Assembly (NCBI RefSeq): GCF_000956475.1
Contig: NZ_JYJB01000010.1
Span: 558,001 to 622,000, forward strand
Direction: 5' to 3'
From: Microbacterium hydrocarbonoxydans
Lineage (GTDB): Bacteria; Actinomycetota; Actinomycetes; Actinomycetales; Microbacteriaceae
DNA length: 64,000 nucleotides
The stretch's first letter is position 1, and each line of letters begins with the position of its first letter. The position numbers were made by a program, and so were the translations under genes. The notes below the pieces were generated by a model, which worked only from the letters and a program-made list of their open reading frames with translations, was not told the DNA's origin and made no database searches. Below, piece after piece: positions 16,486 to 29,264 of this stretch.

Positions 16486-17742
16486 TCAATCCAGCCCGCG
16501 GGCCTTCGGATGTCGGGCCGTGCCTCGTCCCTCGTCACGGCCGAGGTGCCGGGCTCTCGTGATCGTGGAGGTGCCGAAACGCGCGACCGCTGAGTCGACG
16601 GCCCCTTCGACCCGGCGCCAGTCCTCATCGTCGTCCCAGAGACCGATGCCACCGCCCCCGGCCGGTCGCAGCTTCTCGGCCCGCACGCCGACCAGACGCA
16701 CCGGATCCCTGCTCGCGATCTGCTCGAAGAGCGTCTGAGCAGCCTCGCCGAGGCGCTGCCCCACCGCCGTCGGCTCCGCAAGCGTCTGCGACCGGTTCAC
16801 CGTGCGGAAGTCGTCGAAACGCACCTTGATCGCCACGGTCCCGGCTTCCCAATCCGCTCGCCGAAGTCGTGCGGCCACCCGATCGGCGAGCCGGAGCAGC
16901 TCGGAGCGCAGGAACACCCGGTCTGTGATGTCGACGTCGAACGTCTCCTCGTGGCCGACGCTCTTCTCGACGCGTTCGGTGTCGACGGCCCTCGCGTCAT
17001 GACCGCGGGCGAGCTGGGCGATACGGGCGCCGAGGGCGGGACCCACCGCGCGATCGAGCATGTCCTGAGACGACTCGCGGATGTCGCGGATCGTGCGGAT
17101 GCCGCGCGCCTCCAGAGACTCTGCGGCCTTGGGACCGACGCCCCACATGGCTCTGACGGGCCGCGGGGCGAGGAATTCGAGAGTCGCTGACGCCGGGACG
17201 ACGAGCATCCCGTCCGGCTTCGCGATCGTCGACGCCATCTTCGCGACGTGCTTCGTCGCGGCCACGCCCACGCTGCAGGTGATGCCCACCTCGTCCCGCA
17301 CCCGCTCCCGGATGACCCGGGCGATCTGCGCCGGGCTGCCCCAGAGCCTGCGCACGCCCTGCACGTCGAGGAACGCCTCGTCGACGGACAGCGGCTCGAC
17401 GAGCGGAGTGATCGACTCGAAGATCGCCATCACCTGGCGCGAGACCTCCTGATAGCGATGGAAATGCGGCATCACGATGCGCGCCGAGGGGCACAGCCGG
17501 ATCGCCTGCGCCACCGGCATCGCGGCGTGGACGCCGTAACGCCGTGCCTCGTAGGACGCGCTGGAGACGACCGAGCGGCCGTCGGGCGCGCCGATGATCA
17601 GCGGAAGACCCCGCAGAGTCGGATCGTCGAGTATCTCGACGGCGGCGTAGAAGGCGTCCATGTCGACGTGCAGGATCCGGGTGCCGGAGTCGTCGGCGCC
17701 GACGGGAGACACGAGCCGCCCGCTCCCGTCGCCATGTCCCAT
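16486..17742 (-). CDS. dinB: DNA polymerase IV
   Basis: Y-family translesion polymerase of 418 residues. Catalytic motifs are HVDMDAFYAAVE (about residues 25-36), YEARRYGVHAAMP (about 64-76) and SVDEAFLDV (about 119-127); the thumb has helix-hairpin-helix VRAMWGVGPKAAESLEARG, and the little-finger domain follows. GIGLWDDDEDW near residue 375 is a plausible beta-clamp contact. A GAGAAT hexamer lies exactly 6 nt before the ATG. There is no obvious LexA box in the 128 bp upstream. Confidence 0.94.
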   Translation of the reverse strand: MGHGDGSGRLVSPVGADDSGTRILHVDMDAFYAAVEILDDPTLRGLPLIIGAPDGRSVVSSASYEARRYGVHAAMPVAQAIRLCPSARIVMPHFHRYQEVSRQVMAIFESITPLVEPLSVDEAFLDVQGVRRLWGSPAQIARVIRERVRDEVGITCSVGVAATKHVAKMASTIAKPDGMLVVPASATLEFLAPRPVRAMWGVGPKAAESLEARGIRTIRDIRESSQDMLDRAVGPALGARIAQLARGHDARAVDTERVEKSVGHEETFDVDITDRVFLRSELLRLADRVAARLRRADWEAGTVAIKVRFDDFRTVNRSQTLAEPTAVGQRLGEAAQTLFEQIASRDPVRLVGVRAEKLRPAGGGGIGLWDDDEDWRRVEGAVDSAVARFGTSTITRARHLGRDEGRGTARHPKARGLD

Positions 17743-17748
17743 GCGTCT

Positions 17749-17754
17749 ATTCTC
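17749..17754 (-). promoter_or_regulatory. -10 hexamer GAGAAT, leaderless start of dinB
   Basis: GAGAAT (one change from TAGAAT) ends 6 nt before the ATG at 17742. Confidence 0.4.
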
Positions 17755-17773
17755 CCCCGTGCCACCGACACCG

Positions 17774-17864
17774 TTCGACAGGGTCAGGGCTTCGGCGCGG
17801 TCGACACCCTCAGGGACCAGGGAGGGCCGACAGGCTCAGCGATTCTCGGGTCGCTGAACCTGTC
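17774..17864. repeat. Three copies of a GACAGG-N-TCAG repeat forming a stem-loop
   Basis: TTCGACAGGGTCAGGG (17774-17789), GACAGGCTCAGCGA (17829-17842) and its inverted copy TCGCTGAACCTGTC (17851-17864). The last two form a 14-bp stem with one mismatch and an 8-base loop between gatB and dinB. The motif resembles the dispersed TTCGACAGGCTCAG repeats I recall from Microbacterium intergenic regions. It may also act as a terminator for gatB on the minus strand, although no T-run follows. Confidence 0.65.
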
Positions 17865-17870
17865 GAAACG

Positions 17871-19384
<1,514 letters not shown>

Positions 19385-19385
<1 letters not shown>

Positions 19386-20902
19386 CAGCGGTTCCCTCCG
19401 TTCAGCTGGGGTGCTCGGCTGAGAAGCGGCGCTCCCCACGAATCGAGCAGCAGGGCTTCGAGAGCCGCGCCGACTCGGTAGAGGCGTGCGTCCTCACGAG
19501 CAGGAGCGAGGAACTGGATGCCGACGGGCAGCCCGTCGTCGTCGGAGAGCCCGCTCGGGATCGAGATGCCGGGAACGCCCGCGAGGTTCGCCGGAATCGT
19601 GGTGAAGTCGTTCAGGTACATCTGCAGAGGGTCGTCCAGCTGCTCCCCCAGCTTGAAAGCCGTGGTCGGGGCCGTCGGAGTCGCGATCACGTCGACGTCG
19701 GCGAACGCCGTGGCGAAGTCCTGCTGGATCAGCGTGCGGACCTTCTGCGCGCTGCCGTAGTACGCGTCGTAGTAGCCGGCCGACAGCGCGTAGGTGCCGA
19801 GGATGATGCGGCGCTTGACCTCGTCACCGAAGCCCGCGTCGCGCGTCGCCGACATGACGTCCTCGACGGTCGGGGTGCCGTCAGGAGTGATGCGCAGTCC
19901 GAAGCGCACCGAGTCGAACTTCGCCAGGTTGCTGGACGCCTCCGCCGGGAGGACCAGGTAGTAGGCCGCGACGCCGTACTCGAAGTGCGGGGCGCCGATC
20001 TCGACGAGCTCGGCTCCGTGCGCCTCGAGCAGTGCCAGCGAGGCTCGGAAGGATGCCGCCACGCCTGGGTCGAACCCGCTGTCGGGCAGCTCGCGGATGA
20101 CGCCGACCTTGAGGCCCTTCAGCACATCGCCGCGCGCACCCTCGCGGGCGGCATCCGCGAACGACGGCCAGGCATCAGTCAGCGAGGTCGAGTCCTGCGG
20201 ATCGTGCCCGCCGATCACGTCGTGCAGCAGCCCGGCGTCGAGCACCGTGCGGGTGACGGGACCGACCTGGTCGAGGCTGGAGGCCAGAGCGATCGCACCA
20301 TAGCGGCTCACGCCGCCGTAGGTCGGCTTCACGCCGACGGTGCCGGTCACATGAGCAGGCTGACGGATCGATCCGCCCGTGTCGGAGCCGAGTGCGAGAG
20401 GAGCTTCGAAGGCTGCCACTGCCGCGGCCGAACCGCCACCGGAGCCACCGGGGATGCGGTCGAGATCCCACGGGTTGCGGGTCGGACCGTAGGCGGAGTG
20501 CTCGGTGGACGATCCCATGGCGAATTCGTCCATGTTGGTCTTGCCGAGCGGGACAAGACCCGCCGCGCGCGAGCGGGCGACGACCGTCGCGTCGTACGGC
20601 GACCGGTATCCTTCGAGGATGCGGGAGCCGCTGGTGGTCGGCTGGTCCGTCGTGACCAGGACGTCCTTGATGGCCAGAGGAACACCGGCGATCGGCCCGA
20701 GCTGCTCGCCCGCCGCGCGTCGCGCGTCGATGTCTGCGGCCGCGGCGAGGGCGCCCTCATTCACGTGAAGGAAGGCGTGCACGTCGCCGTCCACGGCGGC
20801 GATGCGATCGAGGTGAGCCCGAGTGGCCTCGACGCTGGAGACCTCGCGGGAGGCCAGCTTGTCCGCGAGCTCGGCCGCGGTCAGACGGATGATGTCGCTC
20901 AC
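19385..20902 (-). CDS. gatA: Glutamyl/aspartyl-tRNA amidotransferase subunit A
   Basis: Glutaminase subunit of GatCAB, releasing ammonia that passes to GatB. The 505-residue protein has the amidase signature with the Ser-Ser-Lys triad: Lys in [19 protein letters not shown] (about residues 75-93), Ser in [20 protein letters not shown] and nucleophile Ser in [12 protein letters not shown] (about residue 177). It overlaps gatC by 4 bp and gatB by 1 bp, so all three are translationally coupled. Confidence 0.97.
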
Positions 20903-21198
20903 TGCTCTTCTCCCAGGATCGCGGTCACGCGGAAGCGGCCGTCGGCCTGGTCGGGTGCGTTCTGGAGCACCTGCTCGTGGGTGAGGGTGTGCCCCACCTC
21001 GTCGGGACGGAACACGTTGCTCAGCGGAATCGGGTGGCTCGTCGCGACGATGTCGGCCGTGGCGACCTCGGACACCTTGGCGATGTTGTCGACGATGGCA
21101 TCGAGCTCGCTCGTGAGCCGCGTCACCTCGTCGTCGTTCAGCTGGATGCGCGCGAGCACGCCGAGATGGCGCACAAGATCAGGGGTGATTTCAGACAC
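20899..21198 (-). CDS. gatC: Glutamyl/aspartyl-tRNA amidotransferase subunit C
   Basis: 99-residue helical belt subunit that wraps GatA and GatB together. Typical start [29 protein letters not shown] and end with the DEV...[12 protein letters not shown] pattern that lies near the GatA active site. First gene of the operon; TAGACT lies 6 nt before its GTG, so the operon mRNA is probably leaderless. Confidence 0.95.
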   Translation of the reverse strand: MSEITPDLVRHLGVLARIQLNDDEVTRLTSELDAIVDNIAKVSEVATADIVATSHPIPLSNVFRPDEVGHTLTHEQVLQNAPDQADGRFRVTAILGEEQ

Positions 21199-21204
21199 CC
21201 GGCC

Positions 21205-21210
21205 AGTCTA
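21205..21210 (-). promoter_or_regulatory. -10 hexamer TAGACT, leaderless start of gatCAB operon
   Basis: TAGACT ends 6 nt before the GTG at 21198. Confidence 0.55.
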
Positions 21211-21251
21211 CTTGGAGGCCGTCCTTCACCGATCCATGGCACGAGTCGCCA

Positions 21252-21257
21252 TAGGGT
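21252..21257 (+). promoter_or_regulatory. -10 hexamer TAGGGT before acyl-CoA ligase
   Basis: TAGGGT ends 7 nt before the GTG at 21265. Confidence 0.45.
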
Positions 21258-21264
21258 GTACCTC

Positions 21265-22965
21265 GTGAGCACGTTCCAGCCTCCTCGCCCTTGGGTCGCC
21301 AGCTACGCCGCCGGAGTCCCCGAAGATCTCGCCCCCGTCGACGGCTCGCTGATCGACATCGTCGCGGCATCCGCCAGGGACTATCCGGATGCTCCTGCGC
21401 TGCAGTTCTTCGGCCGTGAGACCAGTTACGCGGACCTTCAGGATGCGATCGACCGGGCCGCAGCAGGCCTTCGCGATCTGGGCGTCAAGGCAGGCGATCC
21501 CGTCGCGATCGTCCTGCCGAACTGTCCGCAGCACATCGTCGCCTTCTACGCCGTGCTTCGCCTCGGCGCCGTCGTGGTCGAGCACAACCCGCTCTACACG
21601 CCGAGAGAGCTCCGCAAGCAGTTCGAGGATCACGGTGCCAAGCACGCCATCGTGTGGAACAAGGTCGTCGCCACCGTCCAGGAGTTCCCTGCAGACCTTG
21701 CGGTGTCCAGCCTGATCTCTGTCGACGTCACCCGCGCCATGCCCTTTCTCACGCGCGTCGCGCTGCGGCTCCCCGTCGCGAAGGCGCGAGAGTCCCGAGC
21801 CGCTCTCACCGCAGGCGTGCGCGACACCGTCGTGTGGGAGGCCCTGATCCGCAGCGCGCCGCTCGCGGCATCCCACCCCCGCCCGCGCACAGACGACCTC
21901 GCGATCATCCAGTACACCTCGGGCACCACGGGCACGCCGAAGGGCGCCGCTCTCACCCACCGCAACCTGCTCGCGAACGCCGCACAGGCACAGGCGTGGG
22001 TGCCGTCGATCCAGCGCGGCAAGGGCTGCGTCGTCTACGCGGTGCTGCCGATGTTCCACGCCTACGGGCTCACGCTGTGCCTCACCTTCGCGATGTCGAT
22101 GGGCGCGCGCCTCGTCCTCTTCCCGAAGTTCGAGCCCGATCTGGTACTCGACGTCATGAAGAAGCATCCGGCGACCTTCCTCCCCCTGGTGCCGCCGATC
22201 GCCGACCGCCTGCTGTCGGCGGCGAACGCCAAGGGCATCTCGCTCGAGGGTGTCGAGGTGGCGATCTCCGGGGCGATGGCACTGCCGCACGAGCTCGTGG
22301 TCCCCTTCGAGAAAGCCACGCACGGGTATCTCGTCGAGGGCTACGGGCTCAGCGAGTGCTCTCCCGTGCTGATGGCCAACCCGGTCGCCGACAACCGGGT
22401 GCCGGGCACCGTGGGACTGCCGCTTCCCGGCACCGAGTGCCGCGTCGTCGACCCGGAGAATCCGACCGTCGACGTGTCCGCAGGCTCCGCGGGCGAACTC
22501 GTCGTGCGGGGACCGCAGGTGTTCGGCGGCTACTACGGCAAGCCCGAGGAGACCGAGGCCGTGTTCGTGGACGGCTGGTTCCGCACCGGCGACATCGTCA
22601 CGATCGACGAGAGCGGCTTCGTGCGCATTGTCGACCGCATCAAGGAGCTCATCATCACGGGCGGCTTCAACGTGGCACCGACCGAGGTCGAGAACGCCCT
22701 GCGCCAGCATCCACAGGTGTCGGATGCCGCCGTGATCGGCCTTCCGAGCGATCACTCCGGCGAGGAGGTTGTGGCGGCGGTCGTCGTGGACGGCGCAGAA
22801 GACGTTGACGTCGAGGCGATCCGGGAGTTCGCGCGCAGCATCCTGACCCCCTACAAGGTGCCGCGCCGCATCTTCGTCGTGGACGAGCTGCCGAAGTCGC
22901 TGATCGGCAAGGTGCTCCGCCGCCAGGTGAAGGAGAAGCTCGTCGCCCTGACGACGGGTTCCTGA
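21265..22965 (+). CDS. Long-chain fatty acid--CoA ligase
   Basis: Activates a carboxylic acid with ATP and CoA; sequence fits long-chain fatty acyl-CoA synthetases (FadD-like). The 566-residue protein shows YTSGTTGTPKGAALTH (P-loop, about residues 217-232), GYGLSECSP, the hinge FRTGDIV with IKELIITGGFNVAP, and the catalytic Lys in KSLIGKVLRR near the C-terminus. The GTG at 21265 is chosen from the TAGGGT hexamer and because a longer reading frame upstream would run into gatC on the opposite strand. It probably feeds beta-oxidation or lipid synthesis. Confidence 0.9.
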   Translation: MSTFQPPRPWVASYAAGVPEDLAPVDGSLIDIVAASARDYPDAPALQFFGRETSYADLQDAIDRAAAGLRDLGVKAGDPVAIVLPNCPQHIVAFYAVLRLGAVVVEHNPLYTPRELRKQFEDHGAKHAIVWNKVVATVQEFPADLAVSSLISVDVTRAMPFLTRVALRLPVAKARESRAALTAGVRDTVVWEALIRSAPLAASHPRPRTDDLAIIQYTSGTTGTPKGAALTHRNLLANAAQAQAWVPSIQRGKGCVVYAVLPMFHAYGLTLCLTFAMSMGARLVLFPKFEPDLVLDVMKKHPATFLPLVPPIADRLLSAANAKGISLEGVEVAISGAMALPHELVVPFEKATHGYLVEGYGLSECSPVLMANPVADNRVPGTVGLPLPGTECRVVDPENPTVDVSAGSAGELVVRGPQVFGGYYGKPEETEAVFVDGWFRTGDIVTIDESGFVRIVDRIKELIITGGFNVAPTEVENALRQHPQVSDAAVIGLPSDHSGEEVVAAVVVDGAEDVDVEAIREFARSILTPYKVPRRIFVVDELPKSLIGKVLRRQVKEKLVALTTGS

Positions 22966-22998
22966 CCGCGCGCCCAGGCGCGGCGCAGTCGATCACGC

Positions 22999-23004
22999 TA
23001 CCCT
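22999..23004 (+). promoter_or_regulatory. -10 hexamer TACCCT, leaderless start of DEAD-box gene
   Basis: TACCCT ends 6 nt before the GTG at 23011. Confidence 0.5.
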
Positions 23005-23010
23005 TGGTCA

Positions 23011-24831
23011 GTGACTGAAGAAGACGCTGTGCCCACCGACGCCCCCGAGACCCCTGGATTCGAGGAGCTCGGCATCACCGGGCCCGTCCTCAAGGCCATC
23101 AAGGACCTCGGCTACGAGACGCCCTCCCCCATCCAGGCCGCCACGATCCCGACGCTGCTGTCCGGCCGCGACGTCGTCGGCATGGCGCAGACCGGAACCG
23201 GCAAGACCGCGGCCTTCGCGCTGCCCGTGCTTGAGCGTCTGGACATCTCGCAGAAGACCCCGCAGGCCCTTGTGCTCGCTCCCACGCGCGAGCTCGCACT
23301 TCAGGTCTGCGAGGCCTTCGAGTCGTACGCCTCGAAGATGAAGGGCGTGCACGTGCTGCCCGTCTACGGCGGACAGGGCTACGGCGTGCAGCTGTCGGCC
23401 CTTCGCCGCGGCGTGCATGTGGTCGTCGGCACCCCCGGTCGCATCATGGACCACCTCGCCAAGGGCACGCTCGACCTCTCCGAACTGCAGTACCTCGTGC
23501 TCGACGAAGCCGACGAGATGCTGAAGATGGGCTTCGCCGAGGATGTCGAGCAGATCCTCGCGCAGACGCCCGCCGAGAAGCAGGTCGCTCTGTTCTCCGC
23601 GACCATGCCCCCGCAGATCCGCCGTCTCGCGCAGAAGTACCTGCGCGAGCCGGAGGAGATCAGCATCAAGTCGAAGACCGCGACCGGCACGAACATCACT
23701 CAGCGCTACCTCGTGGTGTCGTACCAGCAGAAGGTCGACGCGCTCACCCGCATCCTCGAGGTCGAGAACTTCGACGGCATGATCGTGTTCGTCCGCACCA
23801 AGAACGAGACCGAGACGCTCGCCGAGAAGCTGCGCGCCCGAGGCTACTCCGCGGCGGCCATCAACGGCGACGTCCCTCAGGTGCAGCGCGAGCGGAGCGT
23901 CAATCAGCTCAAGGACGGCAAGCTCGACATCCTCGTCGCCACCGACGTCGCCGCACGCGGCCTCGACGTCGAGCGCATCAGCCACGTCATCAACTTCGAC
24001 ATCCCCACCGACACCGAGTCGTACGTGCACCGCATCGGCCGCACCGGCCGCGCCGGTCGCAAGGGCGACGCGATCAGCTTCATCACCCCGCGCGAGCGCT
24101 ACCTGCTCAAGTCGATCGAGCGCGCGACGCGCCAGGAGCCGACGCAGATGCAGCTGCCGAGCACCGATGACGTGAACACCACGCGTCTCGCCAGGTTCGA
24201 CGACGCGATCACGACGGCTCTGGCCGAGACCGATCGCATCGAGAAGTTCCGCGACATCATCGCGCACTATGTGCGCAACAACGACGTGCCGGAGTCCGAT
24301 GTGGCCGCCGCTCTCGCGGTCGTCGCGCAGGGCGACACCCCGCTGCTCCTCGACCCGACGAACGACCCGCTCTCGCGCGCAGTGGAGTCCGATAACCGGC
24401 CGCAGCGCGAACGTGCTCCGCGTTCCGACCGCGAGCCCCGCGGCGAGCGGCGCGGGCGCGGCGACTACACCGCCTACCGCATCGAGGTCGGTCGCCGCCA
24501 CCGCGTCGAGCCGCGTCAGATCGTGGGCGCTCTCGCTAACGAGGGCGGGCTGGGCCGCGACGACTTCGGAGTGATCAACATCCGCCCCGACTTCTCGACC
24601 GTCGAGCTGCCGGCTAACATGGACCCCTCTGTTCTCGAGAAGCTACGCGACACCCGCATCTCGGGTCGGCTGATCGAGATCAAGCCCGACCGCGGACCTC
24701 GCGGCGGCGCCCGTCGCGACGGCGACCGCTTCGAGCGTCGCGACCGTCCCTCGTACGGTGATCGCGACGATCGCCCGGCCCGCGGGGACCGCGACGACAG
24801 GACCTTCCGCAAGCCCCGCCACAAGGACTGA
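23011..24831 (+). CDS. DEAD-box RNA helicase, DeaD/CsdA-like
   Basis: ATP-dependent RNA helicase probably used in ribosome assembly and RNA decay. The 606-residue protein has the Q motif (about residues 17-43), motif I AQTGTGKT, motif II DEAD, motif III SAT, and the second RecA domain ending HRIGRTGRAGR. A DbpA-like RNA-binding domain follows (YTAYRIEVGRRHRVEPRQIV, about residues 488-507), and the protein ends in an Arg/Asp/Gly-rich tail that should bind RNA non-specifically. The long reverse-strand open frame across it is a shadow. Confidence 0.94.
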   Translation: MTEEDAVPTDAPETPGFEELGITGPVLKAIKDLGYETPSPIQAATIPTLLSGRDVVGMAQTGTGKTAAFALPVLERLDISQKTPQALVLAPTRELALQVCEAFESYASKMKGVHVLPVYGGQGYGVQLSALRRGVHVVVGTPGRIMDHLAKGTLDLSELQYLVLDEADEMLKMGFAEDVEQILAQTPAEKQVALFSATMPPQIRRLAQKYLREPEEISIKSKTATGTNITQRYLVVSYQQKVDALTRILEVENFDGMIVFVRTKNETETLAEKLRARGYSAAAINGDVPQVQRERSVNQLKDGKLDILVATDVAARGLDVERISHVINFDIPTDTESYVHRIGRTGRAGRKGDAISFITPRERYLLKSIERATRQEPTQMQLPSTDDVNTTRLARFDDAITTALAETDRIEKFRDIIAHYVRNNDVPESDVAAALAVVAQGDTPLLLDPTNDPLSRAVESDNRPQRERAPRSDREPRGERRGRGDYTAYRIEVGRRHRVEPRQIVGALANEGGLGRDDFGVINIRPDFSTVELPANMDPSVLEKLRDTRISGRLIEIKPDRGPRGGARRDGDRFERRDRPSYGDRDDRPARGDRDDRTFRKPRHKD

Positions 24832-24854
24832 GTACGGTGTCGATCACGGCGCGC

Positions 24855-24860
24855 TAGCGT
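24855..24860 (+). promoter_or_regulatory. -10 hexamer TAGCGT, leaderless start of GNAT gene
   Basis: TAGCGT ends 6 nt before the ATG at 24867. Confidence 0.5.
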
Positions 24861-24866
24861 GGATCG

Positions 24867-25421
24867 ATGATCATCAGAGCAGCGCGGGTCGACGACGCTC
24901 GCGGCATCGCCGAAGTGCACGTGGACTCGTGGCGAGCAGCCTACGTCGGGCTGATCGACCAGCGCGTCCTCGATGCGCAGAGCGTCGATGCGCGCGAATC
25001 CATGTGGGCGAGCTGGATATCACGCTCCGACGCAGGCCTGCCTCCGATCGGATACAACGAGCCAGCACATCGGATGCTGGTGGCGATCGAAGACGGACGC
25101 ATCGTGGGATGGGCGACATATGGTCCAGGGCGCGATGATGGCACCGCTCATCTCGGGGAACTCGCCGGCCTGTACGCGCATCCCAGCGCCTGGTCGACCG
25201 GCGTCGGTCACGCGCTGATCACCGGGGTCGCGGAAGGGCTCCGCGAGGCGGGGTTCGATGCCGCCTACCTGTGGGTGCTGCACGGCAACGACCGTGCCTC
25301 GCGCTTCTACGAGCGACACGGCTGGCTCGCCGACGGCACGGAGAAGACCGCGGATGCCGGAGGCGCCACCGCGCTGCGCGAACTCCGGCACACGAAACGG
25401 CTCTCGGAAGGATCCGCATGA
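24867..25421 (+). CDS. GNAT family N-acetyltransferase
   Basis: 184-residue acetyltransferase using acetyl-CoA. N-terminal IIRAARVDDARGIAEVHVDSWRAAY is typical of GNAT beta1-alpha1; the CoA-binding loop is AHPSAWSTGVGHALITGV (about residues 105-122; a variant of Q/RxxGxG/A), and the final part WVLHGNDRASRFYERHGW is the classical beta5-alpha4 motif. The substrate is unknown. It overlaps the acylphosphatase gene by 4 bp (ATGA), so both are on one transcript. Confidence 0.9.
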   Translation: MIIRAARVDDARGIAEVHVDSWRAAYVGLIDQRVLDAQSVDARESMWASWISRSDAGLPPIGYNEPAHRMLVAIEDGRIVGWATYGPGRDDGTAHLGELAGLYAHPSAWSTGVGHALITGVAEGLREAGFDAAYLWVLHGNDRASRFYERHGWLADGTEKTADAGGATALRELRHTKRLSEGSA

Positions 25422-25693
25422 CGTCCAGACGCGTTCGCGTGCACGGCCGCGTGCAGGCGGTCGGCTACCGCTGGTTCACGCGGAACGTCGCTGAGGCGCA
25501 CCACGTGACCGGGTGGGTCCGCAACCGCCGTGACGGCACGGTGGAGGCCGAGCTCCACGGCGCGGCCGAGGACGTCGACGCGGTCCTCGCGGAACTGCGT
25601 CGCGGCCCCGAGCACGCCCGGGTCGACAGCATCGACGTCGCCGCCATCGACGAGGCGACCGCCGTCGACTTCGAATTCCGCCCGACGATCTGA
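25418..25693 (+). CDS. acyP: Acylphosphatase
   Basis: Hydrolyses carboxyl-phosphate bonds such as in acetyl phosphate. The 91-residue protein has the diagnostic GRVQAVGYRWFTRN (phosphate-binding loop and Arg, about residues 10-23) and GWVRNRRDGTVEAEL with the catalytic Asn (about residue 37). Coupled to the GNAT gene; its stop lies 3 bp from the ligA stop on the other strand. Confidence 0.94.
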   Translation: MTSRRVRVHGRVQAVGYRWFTRNVAEAHHVTGWVRNRRDGTVEAELHGAAEDVDAVLAELRRGPEHARVDSIDVAAIDEATAVDFEFRPTI

Positions 25694-25696
25694 GAC

Positions 25697-28030
<2,334 letters not shown>

Positions 28031-28077
28031 CGAGCGGGCGCCGACATGCCACGGCGTTCCCGCCGTCGGGCAGAGAC

Positions 28078-29175
28078 TCAGGCGTCGACCGGAACAGCGG
28101 AGACCGTGCGATCGATCGTGAACTGCCCCAGCACGCGGGTGCCGACATAGAGCACGGCCGTCTGGCCGGTGGCGACGCCGTCGAGCGAGACTTCGGGCAC
28201 GACCACCACTCCGTCGGCGGTCACGGTTGCGGATGCCGGAACCGGCTCCGCATGCGCCCGGATCTGCACCTCGCAGGCGAACTCGTCCGCGGTCGGCGCC
28301 GCGCCCGCCCAGCTGAACCGGGTCCCGGAGATCTCCCGGACCGCAAGGGCCTCTTTCGGACCCACCACGACGGTGTTCGAGACGGGGCGCACCTCGAGCA
28401 CGAACCGCGGCTTGCCGTCGGATGCCGGCACGCCCAGCTTCAGGCCTCGGCGCTGTCCGACCGTGAACGAGTGGGCGCCCTCATGCGTGCCGACGACCGC
28501 CCCCGAGCGGTCGACGATGTCGCCCGTCTCCGAGCCGACCTTCTCGGCCAGCCAGCCTCGCGTGTCGCCATCGGGGATGAAGCAGATGTCATGGCTGTCG
28601 GGCTTCTGCGCGACGCTCAGTCCGCGCTCGGCTGCCTCCGCGCGGACAAGCGCCTTCGAGGGTGTCGAGCCCAGCGGGAAGTAGGTGTGTGCGAGCTGCT
28701 CGGCCGTGAGAACGCCCAGCACGTACGACTGGTCCTTGGCGTCGTCCGCGGCCCGGTGCAGCTCGAGACCGGTCTCTGTCGAGACAAGGTTGGCGTAGTG
28801 TCCTGTGCAGACCGCGTCGAAGCCGAGCTCGAGCGCCCTCTCGAGGAGTGCGGCGAACTTGATCTTCTCGTTGCAGCGCATGCACGGATTCGGCGTGCGC
28901 CCCGCCTGGTACTCGGAGACGAAGTCGGCGATCACATCGTCGCGGAAGCGCTCCGAGAAGTCCCACACGTAGAAGGGGATCCCGAGAAGGTCGGCAGCGC
29001 GGCGGGCGTCGAGAGCGTCCTCGATCGTGCAGCAGCCGCGACTGCCGGTGCGCAGAGTTCCCCCTGCACGAGAGAGGGCGAGATGCACCCCGACCACGTC
29101 GTGCCCCGCATCGACCGCGCGCGCCGCAGCGACGGCGGAGTCGACTCCCCCGCTCATGGCCGCCAGAATACGCAT
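28078..29175 (-). CDS. mnmA: tRNA 2-thiouridylase MnmA
   Basis: Makes the 2-thio group of U34 in tRNA for Lys, Glu and Gln, using sulfur from a cysteine desulfurase. The 365-residue protein has the PP-loop [10 protein letters not shown] (about residues 8-17), catalytic Cys in [12 protein letters not shown] and persulfide Cys in [11 protein letters not shown]. The longer open frame begins at GTG 29178, but TAGACT lies exactly 6 nt before ATG 29175, so I prefer the ATG. The cysteine desulfurase gene directly upstream is a likely sulfur donor. Confidence 0.95.
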   Translation of the reverse strand: MRILAAMSGGVDSAVAAARAVDAGHDVVGVHLALSRAGGTLRTGSRGCCTIEDALDARRAADLLGIPFYVWDFSERFRDDVIADFVSEYQAGRTPNPCMRCNEKIKFAALLERALELGFDAVCTGHYANLVSTETGLELHRAADDAKDQSYVLGVLTAEQLAHTYFPLGSTPSKALVRAEAAERGLSVAQKPDSHDICFIPDGDTRGWLAEKVGSETGDIVDRSGAVVGTHEGAHSFTVGQRRGLKLGVPASDGKPRFVLEVRPVSNTVVVGPKEALAVREISGTRFSWAGAAPTADEFACEVQIRAHAEPVPASATVTADGVVVVPEVSLDGVATGQTAVLYVGTRVLGQFTIDRTVSAVPVDA

Positions 29176-29181
29176 CACCCC

Positions 29182-29187
29182 AGTCTA
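29182..29187 (-). promoter_or_regulatory. -10 hexamer TAGACT, leaderless start of mnmA
   Basis: TAGACT ends 6 nt before ATG 29175 and only 3 nt before the GTG at 29178, which decides the start. Confidence 0.55.
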
Positions 29188-29264
29188 CGAGGGGTCAGCT
29201 GAGTGGGGCCCCTTCGTCTCGCTCGCCTCCGGCGTGCTCGCTCAAGAACCGGGCCGAGGGGTGG

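Noticed and set aside
21226-22755. 509-codon minus-strand frame opposite the acyl-CoA ligase
   Set aside because: Shadow; the ligase frame carries every family motif.
23008-24501. 497-codon minus-strand frame opposite the DEAD-box helicase
   Set aside because: Shadow with low-complexity Leu/Gly/Asp/Val composition and no ribosome binding site.
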